64,000 nucleotides of DNA from Betaproteobacteria bacterium (GTDB lineage Bacteria > Pseudomonadota > Gammaproteobacteria > Burkholderiales > Casimicrobiaceae). The DNA is taken from positions 87,673 to 151,672 of the forward strand of contig READ01000012.1 in assembly GCA_004293675.1 (NCBI GenBank), in the 5' to 3' direction. Below the pieces are notes generated by a model. The model had not been told where the DNA came from, made no database searches, and worked only from the letters and a program-made list of their open reading frames with translations. Below are positions 33,318 through 43,651 of this stretch, piece by piece. The position numbers and the translations under genes are program-made. How positions within the stretch are numbered: the stretch's first letter is position 1; each line of letters begins with the position of its first letter.

Positions 33318-35663
33318 ATGTTCGATTCATTCAAAGCCTCTCTGAGCCAGCTGTTCTCCCGCTCACGAAAAAACCGCCGTGTGCGCGGTTCTACGTCGTC
33401 TGAGACGCTAAGTCGTATCGATAGTCTGCGTCGCTGGTTGCTGTGGCTGATTGGTGTTGCGGTCCTGCTGTGTGCAGCCGTTGCGGCCTTGACATTTCGA
33501 GCGGCCGATCCAGCTTGGTCAACCTCGGGTAGCGTCGCGCGTGCGGGCAATTGGCTTGGTGCTGGCGGCGCTTGGTTTTCCGATATTTTGTATTTCGTCG
33601 CAGGCGCGTCAGCGTGGTGGCTGTGGCTGTTTGCTTTGCTATTTTTGTGGCGACGGGGGCCGTGGCGAGCGTGCCCCGACGCCACTGTTGCCGGATCGCG
33701 AGTCTGGATCCCGCCGTTGGCCTTGATTGCACTGTTGGTCTGTAGCGCGTCGCTCGAGGCGCTTCGGCTTCACCACACCTTGGCAGCTTTGCCGCAGGGA
33801 GCGGGTGGTGCGCTGGGTCAGACGGTAGGTTTTTCGCTGATGAAGGTCGCCGGTTTCTTAGCGAGCACGTTGCTATTGATTGCGCTGACTGTTTTATTCG
33901 CAACCTTCGCGTTTGGCATCGCTTGGCTGCGCATTACCGAAGCGGTGGGTTCGTTGCTGATTGATGGTGTTTCGTCATGGCGCGAGCGTCGGGAAACGGT
34001 GCAAGAGGTCCGGCGCGATTTCGAAATTGCTGAGCCCATGGTTGCCGAGCGCGAAGCCTACATTGCCGAGGAAATTAAGCGCGTTGAAGAGCACGAACCC
34101 ATCAAGATCGTTGAGACGTTCGAGCCGGTTGTTTTGTCTGAGCGAGTGCATCGCGAAAAGCAAGTCTCACTCTTTTCTGAGCTTCCCGATACGAAGCTGC
34201 CCGCTCTGGCATTGCTTGAACCGCTGCCCACGGAGCAGCCCATGGTCAGTGCCGAAACGCTCGAATTCACATCGCGCTTGATCGAGCGCAAACTTGCTGA
34301 ATTTAACGTGCCGGTGAAGGTACTCGCCGCCTACCCTGGGCCGGTGATTACGCGCTACGAAATCGAGCCCGATGTCGGCGTTAAGGGCAACTCCATTGTC
34401 AATCTAGCCAAAGATTTGGCACGCGCAATGAGCGTGATGAGCATTCGCGTGGTTGAAACCATTCCCGGCAAATCGTGCATGGGACTAGAAGTCCCGAACC
34501 CGCGCCGTCAAAGCGTCGGTTTGATCGAGATATTGGGGAGTGCGGCGTACAACGATGCATCGAGCCTCATTACGCTCGGCATGGGCAAAGACATTTCGGG
34601 CCGCCCAGTGGTAGCTGATCTGGGCAAGATGCCGCATTGTTTAGTAGCGGGCACCACCGGATCGGGAAAATCGGTTGGTATCAATCAAATGATTTTGTCG
34701 CTCCTGTACAAAGCCGAACCCAAGCAGGTTCGACTGGTGTTGATTGATCCGAAGATGCTCGAGCTCTCAGTGTACGAAGGTGTGCCGCACTTACTCTGCC
34801 CCGTAGTGACCGATATGAAGCTCGCCGCCAATGCCCTCAATTGGTGTGTCGAGGAAATGGAGCGGCGCTACCGATTGCTCTCGGCGATGGGCGTTCGTCA
34901 GCTCTCGAGCTACAACGCCAAAGTGGTCGACGCTGCCGCTAAAGGCAAGCCGATCGGCAACCCGTTTTCTCTCACCCCTGAAGCACCCGAGCCGCTTGAA
35001 GAAATGCCATTCATCGTGGTGGTGATCGACGAGTTGGCCGACTTGATGATGGTGGCCGGTAAAAAGATTGAAGAGTTGATCGCACGCTTAGCGCAAAAGG
35101 CTCGTGCAGCGGGAATTCATCTGATTCTGGCTACGCAGCGACCGTCGGTCGACGTCATCACCGGCTTGATCAAAGCCAACGTGCCGACGCGCATCGCGTT
35201 TCAAGTAGCGAGCAAAATCGATTCACGCACGATCCTTGATCAAATGGGCGCCGAGGCACTGTTGGGGCGCGGCGACATGCTCTACATGATGGGCGGTACC
35301 GGCATTCCGATTCGTGTGCACGGCGCGTTTGTGACCGACGACGAGGTGCATCGTGTGGTCGAACACTGGAAAGCGCAGATGCCCGTGCAGTACATCGAAG
35401 GCGTGTTGGAGGGCACCGATGCCGACACCTTAAACGAAGTCATGGGCGGCTCGGGCGACGGCGAAAAAGACCCGCGCTACGACGAAGCGCTAGCGGCTGT
35501 TTTAGAGAGCCGTCAGCCCACGATTTCCTACATTCAGCGGCGACTTCGGATTGGCTACAACGGCGCGGCTCGCTTGATCGAGGCGATGGAAAACGCGGGC
35601 GTCGTTTCTCGGCCCAATGCGATGGGTAAGCGGGAGGTGCTTGTTCCTAAGCTTAATGAATAA
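33318..35663 (+). CDS. ftsK: DNA translocase FtsK
   Basis: 781 residues. Four N-terminal membrane segments (residues ~45-215) anchor it at the division septum. A fairly short linker ([15 protein letters not shown]...) is followed by the hexameric motor: Walker [19 protein letters not shown] near residue 445, Walker [17 protein letters not shown] near 567, and [20 protein letters not shown]. The C-terminal gamma winged-helix ([20 protein letters not shown]) reads KOPS sequences. It segregates chromosome termini and activates XerCD/dif recombination during division. It is upstream of lolA and rarA, a common betaproteobacterial order. Confidence 0.97.
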   Translation: MFDSFKASLSQLFSRSRKNRRVRGSTSSETLSRIDSLRRWLLWLIGVAVLLCAAVAALTFRAADPAWSTSGSVARAGNWLGAGGAWFSDILYFVAGASAWWLWLFALLFLWRRGPWRACPDATVAGSRVWIPPLALIALLVCSASLEALRLHHTLAALPQGAGGALGQTVGFSLMKVAGFLASTLLLIALTVLFATFAFGIAWLRITEAVGSLLIDGVSSWRERRETVQEVRRDFEIAEPMVAEREAYIAEEIKRVEEHEPIKIVETFEPVVLSERVHREKQVSLFSELPDTKLPALALLEPLPTEQPMVSAETLEFTSRLIERKLAEFNVPVKVLAAYPGPVITRYEIEPDVGVKGNSIVNLAKDLARAMSVMSIRVVETIPGKSCMGLEVPNPRRQSVGLIEILGSAAYNDASSLITLGMGKDISGRPVVADLGKMPHCLVAGTTGSGKSVGINQMILSLLYKAEPKQVRLVLIDPKMLELSVYEGVPHLLCPVVTDMKLAANALNWCVEEMERRYRLLSAMGVRQLSSYNAKVVDAAAKGKPIGNPFSLTPEAPEPLEEMPFIVVVIDELADLMMVAGKKIEELIARLAQKARAAGIHLILATQRPSVDVITGLIKANVPTRIAFQVASKIDSRTILDQMGAEALLGRGDMLYMMGGTGIPIRVHGAFVTDDEVHRVVEHWKAQMPVQYIEGVLEGTDADTLNEVMGGSGDGEKDPRYDEALAAVLESRQPTISYIQRRLRIGYNGAARLIEAMENAGVVSRPNAMGKREVLVPKLNE

Positions 35664-35861
35664 GCGCTGCGCGCTCGGATTTACGGTGGAACAGGCACAG
35701 GACGAGAGGACGAATGACGACGCTCCTGCGTCGCTAGGACGCAAAGGTCTGTGGTGTTTGTTCTGGTTTTTTAGTGAGCGCTTCGCGCTCGGATTTACGC
35801 CGAACAAACACAGGACGAGAGGACGAATGACGACGCTCCTTTGTCGCTAGGACGCAAACGT
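35664..35861. repeat. Two direct copies of an ~85-bp repeat after ftsK
   Basis: Copies at 35664-35748 and 35778-35861 share CGCTCGGATTTACG and AGGACGAGAGGACGAATGAC, then CGACGCTCCT...TCGCTAGGACGCAAA, with a period of 114 bp. No reading frame of interest. The gap 35664-36004 contains only this and a REP arm. Confidence 0.8.
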
Positions 35862-35936
35862 TTGCGCGGTTGGCTTGTTCTTTTCGTGCTTGAGTTGTTT
35901 GTTTGGATTGTTTCTTCGGATTTTGTTTTACTCCCG

Positions 35937-35969
35937 AACCCGTTCGCCCTGAGCTTGTCGAAGGGTTGG
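35937..35969. repeat. REP-type palindrome before lolA
   Basis: AACCCGTTCGCCCTGAGCTT begins the widespread 'ttcgccctgagcttgtcgaag' palindrome. It is just upstream of the LolA start at 36005; a frame through it should not be taken as coding. Confidence 0.75.
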
Positions 35970-36004
35970 TGATTGCAGAATCTGTTTCGCTTTGGTTGAA
36001 AATT

Positions 36005-36634
36005 ATGAAAAGAATTGCCTTTGTTTTTGTTGCTGGATTGATTGGGCTGATCGCTTTGCCGGCGTTGGCTCAGCCCGCCAATTCGCTGACTGAATTTCGC
36101 GCGTTCACTAAAGATTTAAGTTCGCTTTCTGGGACGTTTACGCAGGAAGTTCGAGACAAAAACGGCCGTGTTTCACGTGCTTCCTCCGGTTCCTTCTCTA
36201 TCGCACGGCCGGGTAAATTTCGCTTCATTTACGAGAAACCGTACAAGCAAACCATCGTGAGCGATGGCGTGACCGTTTGGCTGCACGACGAGGATTTGAA
36301 TCAGGTCACGATTCGAAAAATTGGTGACGCATTGGCGGAGCAACCGTTAGCGTTGCTGCTCGATCCAACGGCGGCGGAGAAAGTCTTTGAGTTAAAGAGC
36401 GCGCCGCCGCGGGGCTCAATCGGCTACGTGGAAGCGCGCGCTCGAAAGGCGGAATCGGCGGTCTCGGAGTTGATGGTGGCTGTGATCGGCACCCAGCCCA
36501 GTGAGCTGACGTGGCGCGATGCGCTGCAAAACGTCAATACCCTGCGCTTCGGAAAACTCACGAAAAACAGCGTCGCCAGCGGTGATTTGTTTCAGTTTGC
36601 GCCACCAGCAGGTGCAGACATTTTGAAGCAATAG
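36005..36634 (+). CDS. lolA: Outer-membrane lipoprotein carrier LolA
   Basis: 209 residues from ATG 36005. Signal peptide MKRIAFVFVAGLIGLIALPALAQ, then the LolA signature LSSLSGTFTQEVRDKNGRVS and GSFSIARPGKFRFIYEKPYK, with TIVSDGVTVWLHDEDLNQVT. It ferries lipoproteins from LolCDE across the periplasm to LolB. Between ftsK and rarA, a conserved neighbourhood. The stop codon itself lies inside the 10-bp arm of an AT-rich inverted repeat (36632-36641). Confidence 0.95.
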   Translation: MKRIAFVFVAGLIGLIALPALAQPANSLTEFRAFTKDLSSLSGTFTQEVRDKNGRVSRASSGSFSIARPGKFRFIYEKPYKQTIVSDGVTVWLHDEDLNQVTIRKIGDALAEQPLALLLDPTAAEKVFELKSAPPRGSIGYVEARARKAESAVSELMVAVIGTQPSELTWRDALQNVNTLRFGKLTKNSVASGDLFQFAPPAGADILKQ

Positions 36635-36749
36635 CTTTATCTTTTGAAGCCTTGTAAAATAAGGCATAAGAGCAATTTTTATTTGTTTCTGAAATAGATT
36701 AAAAATCGCTTCATCGCCTTATTTAACCTGGCGTTCAATGATAAAGCTA
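36632..36749. repeat. AT-rich dispersed element (family member B) with 10-bp terminal inverted repeat
   Basis: TAGCTTTATC (36632-36641) and GATAAAGCTA (36740-36749) are a perfect inverted repeat. Inside are AAGCCTTGTAAAATAAGGCA and CGCCTTATTTAACCTGG, with a TTTCTGAAATAG-type centre. It lies between convergent lolA and the diguanylate cyclase gene. Nothing else is seen in 36750-36926. Confidence 0.75.
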
Positions 36750-36926
36750 GGATTGATTTGATTCCGTTTCCAGTTCAATACGACACTCGGCGCGACGACG
36801 CAGGCAGTGCGCAAGCGTGGCAAGCAGCGGCAACAACTTATCGCGCGTTGCATTGGACATGGAATAACTCGTTGGACCGCAGCGGATCAAACGCCTGCTG
36901 AGCCCTCAACACTGAGCTCGAAAACG

Positions 36927-38633
36927 CTATTGTGTTGTGTGTATTTTTTTCGCGGCGAACATACGTTCATCGGCCGCCTTGATGAGCGCCTCAAGCGTTG
37001 CACCGTCGCGCGAAAACAGCGCGCCGCCGCATGATGCGCCGATGTTGATCGACAGTCCTGCGATTTGAACGGCGGGTTGCAGTTGCGATTGCAGACGACG
37101 AATCGCAACGCTCATTTGGCTATCGGTTTGCACGCTGCTCAGCAGAATCAAAAATTCATCACCGCCGAATCGGGCCAGCAGATCGTGTTCGCGAAGCACG
37201 CTCGCCAAGCGCCGCGCGCTCACTGCCAGCACCGCGTCGCCGACGGCGTGGCCGTGCACGTCGTTGACTTGTTTAAATTCATTCATGTCAACGAACACGA
37301 TGCCGAATCGCACCGGATGGGTTGCGCTGTTTTGCGAGACCAGGGTGTTGAAGCGCTTCTCAAACGTCGCGCGGTTGAGCGCTCCGGTGAGTGGATCGGT
37401 GAGCAGCCCGGTGCTAAATTCTTGAAGCGCGCGGCCAATGCGGCCCAGCTCGTCGTTGCGCCCAGCAAACAACGGGGTCGGAGAGCTACCGCGTGCCAGT
37501 AGCTGCGTGGCACGTGCTAAGCGTGAAATGTCGGCACCGACCCGATGCGACGCCCACATCGCCAGCGCGAGCGCCAGGAGGACCGAAAACACGCCGATCA
37601 TTGCGCTTTGCTGTGCCGTCTTCGTGATGTCTGCCATATGATCGCTTTGCGGCACAGCCACGACCATTGTCCAGTTGAGCCCCGCTTCGTCGCTCTGCGT
37701 TTGCGCGACCCAGTTGATCGCTTCGCCATTGTCGAATTCAAAATGCTGCACATGGAATGCCGTCGACGGCGACTGATGTTTGCTCATCGCTTGATACGCC
37801 GCACGGATGAGCGCGTTGTTGCTCTCACCCGCCGTTTGCCGTTGCTGCTTCCCGTCGACCATACGATAGAGTGGCTCGGCCACGGAGCTCGCGATCAACT
37901 GCCCGTCGGGCTCGATCATGAACGCCACGCCGTTGTCGCTGATTTTGAGCCGCGAGAAAAATGCGCTCAATTCGGTCAATGCAATGTCGGTTGCAAAGAC
38001 GCCCAATCGATCGCCTTTGGCATCAAACACCGGCTTGGCCAGTGTGACGGTCAGCGCGGCCGACGTGGCATCTACGTAGACGGGCGACCAAGTGAGCCTG
38101 CCGCGTTTCGACGCGGCCTGATACCAGGGCCGTGCCCTCGGATCGTAGCTGTCAGTGCGCAGCAGCGCCGCGCGGTTTCCGGGCGCGAAGCTTGTGTACG
38201 CAAGTCGCTCCGTTGAATTGCTCTGACCAATGCGAAGCTCGGGCGACACGCCCAGGCGATTGATTCCGACAAAGGCACCCAGTTCGCTGCCGTAGTAAAC
38301 ATAACCGCGCGCGCCAGGAAATAAGCCAGTGGCTGCCCACAACCGCTCTTCGATCAATTCCAGCGATTTCGGGATCATCAAGTGCACACCACCCTGCGCA
38401 TAAATAGGCTCGGGCGCGGCGGTCAGTAGCGCGGATTTCGATGCGGCCAAGTGTTGCGTGGTGGCCTGCGTGACCCGATCTGAGATGTCTTGCAGCAGCT
38501 GCGCGGTCAACGAGGCGGCCGCGCGCTGACCCGTCCAATACGACAGCGCAGCAATGGACAGCGCCACGGCGATAACGATGGCGACGAATGGCAACAATAG
38601 CGCTGAGCGCAACGTTGAAAAGCGATCGGACAT
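36927..38633 (-). CDS. Membrane diguanylate cyclase with dCache sensor
   Basis: 568 residues. N-terminal membrane helix (~11-32), then a periplasmic dCache-type sensor (ARPWYQAASKRGRLTWSPVY with VTLAKPVFDAKGDRLGVFATDI), a second membrane helix (~345-365), a HAMP-like linker, and a GGDEF domain with LTGALNRATF and an intact ARFGGDEFLIL. It synthesises cyclic di-GMP in response to an extracellular small molecule. The active site looks competent. Convergent with lolA, divergent from rarA. Confidence 0.93.
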   Translation of the reverse strand: MSDRFSTLRSALLLPFVAIVIAVALSIAALSYWTGQRAAASLTAQLLQDISDRVTQATTQHLAASKSALLTAAPEPIYAQGGVHLMIPKSLELIEERLWAATGLFPGARGYVYYGSELGAFVGINRLGVSPELRIGQSNSTERLAYTSFAPGNRAALLRTDSYDPRARPWYQAASKRGRLTWSPVYVDATSAALTVTLAKPVFDAKGDRLGVFATDIALTELSAFFSRLKISDNGVAFMIEPDGQLIASSVAEPLYRMVDGKQQRQTAGESNNALIRAAYQAMSKHQSPSTAFHVQHFEFDNGEAINWVAQTQSDEAGLNWTMVVAVPQSDHMADITKTAQQSAMIGVFSVLLALALAMWASHRVGADISRLARATQLLARGSSPTPLFAGRNDELGRIGRALQEFSTGLLTDPLTGALNRATFEKRFNTLVSQNSATHPVRFGIVFVDMNEFKQVNDVHGHAVGDAVLAVSARRLASVLREHDLLARFGGDEFLILLSSVQTDSQMSVAIRRLQSQLQPAVQIAGLSINIGASCGGALFSRDGATLEALIKAADERMFAAKKIHTTQ

Positions 38634-38846
38634 AAGGCGTTGGGTTGAAGCGTGGCAAAGTATCAGCGGGTCGGGCCGCGACCGTCATCGCAGCCTACGC
38701 ATCGAGTTTAGGCAAAGAGACTGTCGAAACGGCGCTGAAATCGAGCGCAAACCCTTGTTTTTAGTGGCTTTTGGAATATTTAGGATGATTCTTATCTATC
38801 TCGTCTCGGCTGCGATTCTTCGACCCGTCAGACCGAGTTTGGGACA

Positions 38847-40181
38847 ATGACCCCTGTGAACGAATCTCAATCCACCGCCGCATCGATGGCACCAAAGCTC
38901 ACCAACGCAGCGCCCCTGGCCGAACGGCTGCGTCCGACGTCCCTCGTCGAGGTCGTCGGGCAGCGCCATTTACTTGCCGATGGCAAACCCATAGCCAACG
39001 CGATCAAGGCCGGCGTTGCGCATTCAATGATTCTCTGGGGGCCGCCGGGTGTTGGAAAGACGACGCTGGCGCGACTGCTGGCCGATGCGTTCGGCGCGGA
39101 GATGATCGCGTTGTCAGCCGTGCTGGCCGGCGTGAAAGACATTCGCGACGCCATCGAACGGGCACAGGCGTTTCGCGATCAGTATCAGCGGCGAACGATC
39201 ATGTTTGTCGACGAAGTACATCGTTTCAACAAATCGCAGCAAGACGCATTCTTGCCGCATGTCGAATCGGGTCTCTTTACGTTTATCGGCGCGACCACGG
39301 AAAATCCGTCGTTTGAGGTCAATTCCGCGCTGTTGTCGCGCGCGCAGGTCTACGTGCTCGAATCGCTCGACGGTGAAGCGCTTCGCGTCATGTTGTCGCG
39401 CGCACTGGCAGCGCTTGAGGCGAGCTACACGATCGACGCCGACGCCGAGCAACTCATCATCGATTACGCCGATGGCGACGGGCGACGTTTTCTGAATTTA
39501 TTGGAACAGCTCGACGCCGCAGCGAAAGCGGGCGACGTGAGCGTAATCTCAGCCGACATCGTTAAAAACGCATTGACCCGCGCTCGAACCCGATTCGACA
39601 AAGGCGGCGAGCAGTTTTACGACCAAATCAGCGCGCTGCACAAAAGCGTGCGCGGCTCCGACCCCGACGCAGCCCTGTATTGGTTTTGCCGGATGCTCGA
39701 AGGCGGCGCAGATCCGCTCTACGTTGCGCGACGAATGATTCGAATGGCCGCCGAAGATATTGGTCTGGCCGATCCGCGAGCGTTGGAAATTACGATGTCA
39801 GCGGTCGCTGCATTCGAGCGGTTGGGTTCGCCCGAGGGCGAATTGGTGCTGGCCGAAGCGGTGGTCTTTTTAGCCGTTGCGGCAAAGAGCAACGCGGTCT
39901 ATTCCGCCTACAAAGCCGCCCGCGCTGCCGCGGCCGATAGCGGCACCCGCCCGGTGCCACTGCGGCTTCGAAACGCGCCCACCAAGCTCATGAAAGAGAT
40001 CGGTTACGGCACAGTCTACCGATACGCCCATGACGAAGAGGGCGGCTTTGCGGCGGGCGAGAGCTACTTCCCGGACGACATGAAAGCGCAGCACTTCTAC
40101 CGCCCCGTCGACCGTGGCATGGAAGCGAAAATTAAAGAGAAATTGGATGCGCTGCGTGAGATGAACGCCAAGAAGCGTTAG
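38847..40181 (+). CDS. rarA: Replication-associated recombination protein A (AAA+ ATPase)
   Basis: 444 residues. Typical start [20 protein letters not shown], Walker [19 protein letters not shown] near residue 68, Walker [20 protein letters not shown], sensor 1 [20 protein letters not shown] and the C-terminal clamp-loader-like tetramerisation region ([14 protein letters not shown]). It acts at stalled replication forks and interacts with SSB. Start ATG 38847. Confidence 0.96.
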   Translation: MTPVNESQSTAASMAPKLTNAAPLAERLRPTSLVEVVGQRHLLADGKPIANAIKAGVAHSMILWGPPGVGKTTLARLLADAFGAEMIALSAVLAGVKDIRDAIERAQAFRDQYQRRTIMFVDEVHRFNKSQQDAFLPHVESGLFTFIGATTENPSFEVNSALLSRAQVYVLESLDGEALRVMLSRALAALEASYTIDADAEQLIIDYADGDGRRFLNLLEQLDAAAKAGDVSVISADIVKNALTRARTRFDKGGEQFYDQISALHKSVRGSDPDAALYWFCRMLEGGADPLYVARRMIRMAAEDIGLADPRALEITMSAVAAFERLGSPEGELVLAEAVVFLAVAAKSNAVYSAYKAARAAAADSGTRPVPLRLRNAPTKLMKEIGYGTVYRYAHDEEGGFAAGESYFPDDMKAQHFYRPVDRGMEAKIKEKLDALREMNAKKR

Positions 40182-40232
40182 CGCTAGGTGCGCTGTGATC
40201 CTATCCGCCGTTGGTGTTTGCTGCGTCGAGCA

Positions 40233-40427
40233 TTTTTTGACGCAGATTAGCGCGGATTGTGCGCAGATAGCCGCAGATTTGAAGGTCGCTTCGGGGGGCT
40301 TCTGGGCGTAGGGCCTACTGGGCTAGTGGTAGTGTGAGCCCTCTTCGATTGGCTTATTGGCAGCAAAATAGCGCGAAAAATCTGCGCACATCTGCGTGCA
40401 ATCCGCGCAAATCTGCGTCAAAAAATT
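40233..40427. repeat. 'atctgcg' inverted repeat between rarA and rpsT
   Basis: TTTTTTGACGCAGATTAGCG begins the left arm (40233-40281), and GCAATCCGCGCAAATCTGCG lies in the right arm (40376-40427), enclosing ~95 bp. It is the same motif family as 14455-15090. It fills the region between rarA and the rpsT terminator; no gene in this 311-bp gap. Confidence 0.8.
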
Positions 40428-40444
40428 CTCGAAACTGTAGAAAC

Positions 40445-40466
40445 AAAAAAGCTCCCGAAGGAGCCC
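40445..40466 (-). terminator. Intrinsic terminator of rpsT
   Basis: On the minus strand GGGCTCC-TTCG-GGAGC is followed by TTTTTT: a stable UUCG-loop hairpin with T-run, 27 bp after the rpsT stop codon. Confidence 0.85.
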
Positions 40467-40492
40467 TTTTCACGACCGATGAAACCGAGCGA

Positions 40493-40771
40493 TTACGCTG
40501 GCTTCTTTTCGCCCATGCCCTTGATCGCCTTGACGAGGCGGCTCTTGGTGCGCGATGCGGTGTTCTTGTGTGCAATTTTCTTGTCGGTGATGCGATCGAT
40601 CACAGACTGCGATTCCTGCATTTGCTTCATTGCCGAGGCTTGATCGCCAGCGAGCACTGCTTTTTCAACTTTTTTGATTGCGGTGCGAAGCTGCGTCTTA
40701 AGCGCTGCGTTGTGCGAGCGCTGCTTATCGTTTTGACGGGCGCGCTTTTTTGCTTGGGCTGAGTTTGCCAT
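40493..40771 (-). CDS. rpsT: 30S ribosomal protein S20
   Basis: 92 residues from the standard start [20 protein letters not shown]; an 11-codon upstream extension is rejected. Basic helical protein with [15 protein letters not shown] and [14 protein letters not shown] sequences ([20 protein letters not shown]). Binds 16S rRNA. Divergent from murJ, as in many proteobacteria. Confidence 0.98.
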   Translation of the reverse strand: MANSAQAKKRARQNDKQRSHNAALKTQLRTAIKKVEKAVLAGDQASAMKQMQESQSVIDRITDKKIAHKNTASRTKSRLVKAIKGMGEKKPA

Positions 40772-40884
40772 GATGTCTAATCCAGTGTGATCCGTCGCGC
40801 GCATTCGCTGTTCGTGAGCGCAACCGATGAAATTCGTTTCGGTGAACCCGCTATTCTACGGGTAAATCCATTCCGCCGCAAGCT

Positions 40885-42435
40885 TTGAACCTATTTCGTG
40901 CCATTCTGGGAGTTTCCGCTCTAACAACGCTGTCGCGGGTGACCGGCTTGGTGCGCGAGGTCATTTCCGCCAAAGTGTTTGGTGCGGGCGCGGCCAACGA
41001 TGCCTTTGAGGTCGCTTTTCAGCTCCCAAACATGATGCGTCGGCTGTTTGCGGAGGGCGCCTTTGCCCAAGCCTTTGTTCCGCTACTTGCAGAATATAAA
41101 GGGCAACGCGGCGAAGCGGCCACTCACACACTGATCAATCGGGTGGCGACCTTGCAACTCTTGGCGCTGCTCTTGGTGACGGTCATTGGCATCATCGCCG
41201 CACCGTTTTTGATTACGATTTTTGCTTCGGGCTTTCAAAAAACGCCCGGAAAAACGCTCTTGGCGACCCAGTTGCTGCAGATCATGTTTCCGTATTTGCT
41301 GTTCATTTCGCTCACCGCGCTGGCGGGCGGCGTGATGAATATCTGGAAAAAATTCGCCATTCCCGCGTTTACGCCGGTGCTTTTGAACATTTGCATGATC
41401 GCCGCATCGCTGTGGGCGGCGCCGTACTTCAAAGAACCGATTCACGCGCTGGCCTGGGGCGTAGTCGCGGGCGGCATTGCGCAGATGAGCTTGCAACTCT
41501 ACGCCGTCTACAAGCTTGGCATGTTTCCGCGCTTTGACTTTAACTTCCGCGACGAAGGTCTGCGCCGGATGCTCAAAACCATGGGCCCGGCGTTGATCGG
41601 CGTGTCGATCGCGCAAATCAGCTTGCTTATCAACACCAATTACGCCTCGTTTTTCGGCGATGGCTCGGTCAGCTGGCTCAAAAAAGCCGATCGCTTGATG
41701 GAGCTGCCCACGGCGCTGTTGGGCGTTGCCATCGGCACGGTGATCCTGCCCGCGCTCGGTGAACTGCGAAACGAAAAAAATAGCAAAGGCTACGCCGGGC
41801 TTCTCGACTACGGCATGCGCTTCGCGCTCATCGCCACGCTGCCGGCGATGGCGGTGATGATGTTGCTTGCAGTCCCAATGGTGGCGACACTGTTTGAGCG
41901 CGATGCGTTCAAAGCGAAAGATGTGTTGCAAACAGGCCCCGCTGTGGCCGCGTACGCCGTGGGTGTGATTGCCCTAGTGTGGATCAAGATTTTGGCCCCC
42001 GCGTTTTACGCGCAGCAAGACACCGCAACGCCCGTAAAAATCGGCATTCGCGTGCTCTTGATCACGCAGCTCTTTAACGCGCTGTTCGTCTGGTTTGTGT
42101 TTGATCGCTACGCGCCGCATTTAAAGCACGCAGCACTCGCGCTATCAACCAGCCTAGGCGCGATTTTGAATGCGTGGTGGTTGTTTGCGGGCCTCAAAGC
42201 GCGCGGGCTGTACGTGCCGCAGCCGCGTTGGTCGCGATTTGCGTGGCAGCTGGCGATGGCGACGTTCTTAGCAACGCTCGTAGTGGCGATTGCGCGGCCG
42301 AGTGATCTGTGGTGGGTCAACGTCGCCGAATTGCCGCGTATCGCGATGCTGGCGGCGCTCTTCGGGCTGGGCGGCGCAGCGTATTTGGGAACGCTGTATT
42401 GCTTCGGGTTTCGATTGCGGGATTTGAAACGCTAA
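40885..42435 (+). CDS. murJ: Lipid II flippase MurJ
   Basis: 516 residues, about 14 membrane segments. Typical start from a TTG codon: MNLFRAILGVSALTTLSRVT then REVISAKVFGAGAANDAF and FQLPNMMRRLFAEGAFAQAF, the conserved N-terminal block of MurJ. It flips the peptidoglycan precursor lipid II to the periplasm. The adjacent, divergent rpsT is the normal partner. An AT-rich element follows the stop. Confidence 0.96.
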   Translation: MNLFRAILGVSALTTLSRVTGLVREVISAKVFGAGAANDAFEVAFQLPNMMRRLFAEGAFAQAFVPLLAEYKGQRGEAATHTLINRVATLQLLALLLVTVIGIIAAPFLITIFASGFQKTPGKTLLATQLLQIMFPYLLFISLTALAGGVMNIWKKFAIPAFTPVLLNICMIAASLWAAPYFKEPIHALAWGVVAGGIAQMSLQLYAVYKLGMFPRFDFNFRDEGLRRMLKTMGPALIGVSIAQISLLINTNYASFFGDGSVSWLKKADRLMELPTALLGVAIGTVILPALGELRNEKNSKGYAGLLDYGMRFALIATLPAMAVMMLLAVPMVATLFERDAFKAKDVLQTGPAVAAYAVGVIALVWIKILAPAFYAQQDTATPVKIGIRVLLITQLFNALFVWFVFDRYAPHLKHAALALSTSLGAILNAWWLFAGLKARGLYVPQPRWSRFAWQLAMATFLATLVVAIARPSDLWWVNVAELPRIAMLAALFGLGGAAYLGTLYCFGFRLRDLKR

Positions 42436-42440
42436 CCCAT

Positions 42441-42550
42441 CGGCTTTATTATGCAGTGCCATTTAAAACGGCACTTTCAAACGATTTATGTTGATTTTTG
42501 AAAGTACGCCAAATAGCGCTTTATGCCTTATTTTAATTGGCATATCGCTC
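42441..42550. repeat. AT-rich dispersed element (family member C)
   Basis: It contains hairpin AGTGCC-ATTTAAAAC-GGCACT (42455-42475), then centre TTGATTTTTGAAAGTACGCC and right edge TGCCTTATTTTAATTGGCAT. It lies between murJ and the hvfC-like gene, both genes reading towards it. The rest of 42551-42710 has no gene. Confidence 0.7.
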
Positions 42551-42710
42551 TATAGCCGATCCTGCTATTCATAGAGTGTGTTGCTTCGGTGCCCGCACCT
42601 GACTTCGCCCCGCCCGCCGCCTGACAATCGAGTGAGACCAAGCGTTGGATGGCGAGCGTCACACCCAGCAGTACGACCGAGCCGGTTTACAAGTTGGGCG
42701 ATCTGCGCAT

Positions 42711-43472
42711 TCACGATGTCGACGCGGCCCGATCAACCTGCGTGATGAGTTGGTTGTTGACGAGTGTTGCAAGCGTTTTGGTGAGCGCAAAATCACCGCT
42801 GACTGACTGCGCAGTATCGATCGCGGAGAGCAGCGATTCACCGGATTGCAGCTCGGCAATGAAAGCCGCGGATGCGGCTGGAACGGCTTGGGTGTGCACA
42901 TCGAACTCACGTCGAAATACAAGTGCCGCTTGCGATGGATGGCGCTTGATCGCCTCGAACGCGACTGAGCCCTGATGCGCTGCCCACAGCGATACGATGG
43001 CGTGTTTTGAATGGATGACATGCACCGACGGATGCAACGTGAGCGTGGCGTCTGGATCGGTCAACGGGCCAGAGAGCGCCTCGGCGGAGAGTGCGATCAC
43101 ATCGGCCGCGCGATGGCTCTGAACCCGAGCAAATGCCAGCCGCGCAACATCGGGCAGATACGCGAGCGACGCCGCGGGTTCGAAGCGCGCGATGAAGTCG
43201 GCGAACGCGTCACCGTAGTTCGCAAGAACAGCCGACTTCGGCGGATGAGTGCGAACAAAAACGAGCGCCATCGCACGGAAAAACTCCTCGCCCACTAACG
43301 ATTGCACGACATCGAACGTCTCGGCTAACGCGTCGACAGGCGACACGCAGACGGGACTTCGATGGATCGCGAATCGCGAATTGCAATGGCCGTTGTCGTG
43401 CGAACGCAAGCCCTGAATCACGACATCGGGATTGAGTAAGCTGCGCGAAAAATGGGCGGTATGGGTGTTCAC
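42711..43472 (-). CDS. DUF2063/HvfC-like protein
   Basis: 253 residues from GTG 43472. The N-terminal DUF2063 block is recognisable: DALAETFDVVQSLVGEEFFR, ALVFVRTHPPKSAVLANYGD then FADFIARFEPAASLAYLPDV. In known systems HvfC/BufC works with the DUF692 enzyme HvfB/BufB on a small cysteine peptide (HvfA/BufA) to make a copper-binding modified peptide. Here no hvfA or hvfB is found: upstream is the secreted repeat protein gene after only 179 bp. A ~25-codon stretch before the start (TVTVAEAQRAEHERVAANVS) could be the tail of a lost hvfB. It probably belongs to the ECF sigma-F-type regulon next door. Whether it acts alone is unknown. Confidence 0.75.
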   Translation of the reverse strand: MNTHTAHFSRSLLNPDVVIQGLRSHDNGHCNSRFAIHRSPVCVSPVDALAETFDVVQSLVGEEFFRAMALVFVRTHPPKSAVLANYGDAFADFIARFEPAASLAYLPDVARLAFARVQSHRAADVIALSAEALSGPLTDPDATLTLHPSVHVIHSKHAIVSLWAAHQGSVAFEAIKRHPSQAALVFRREFDVHTQAVPAASAAFIAELQSGESLLSAIDTAQSVSGDFALTKTLATLVNNQLITQVDRAASTS

Positions 43473-43651
43473 TGGATGACCTGGTTGATACGTTGGCAGC
43501 GACCCTCTCGTGTTCGGCGCGCTGCGCTTCGGCGACGGTCACGGTCAGGTTTCACTGAACGTTTTGTTTCGGCAACAAATTTGGGTGCGGGCGACGGGCG
43601 TAGCATCGAGCCGAGGAGACACTCGATGCCACGCTTTCGTCGCGATGTGAC

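Noticed and set aside
35617..35850. Small plus-strand gene after ftsK
   Set aside because: Encoded entirely by the two direct repeats and overlaps the ftsK end; no ribosome site.
43210..43542. Separate gene upstream of the hvfC-like gene
   Set aside because: Mostly an alternative frame of hvfC; only the first ~25 codons might be a remnant of hvfB, noted as a finding rather than a feature.
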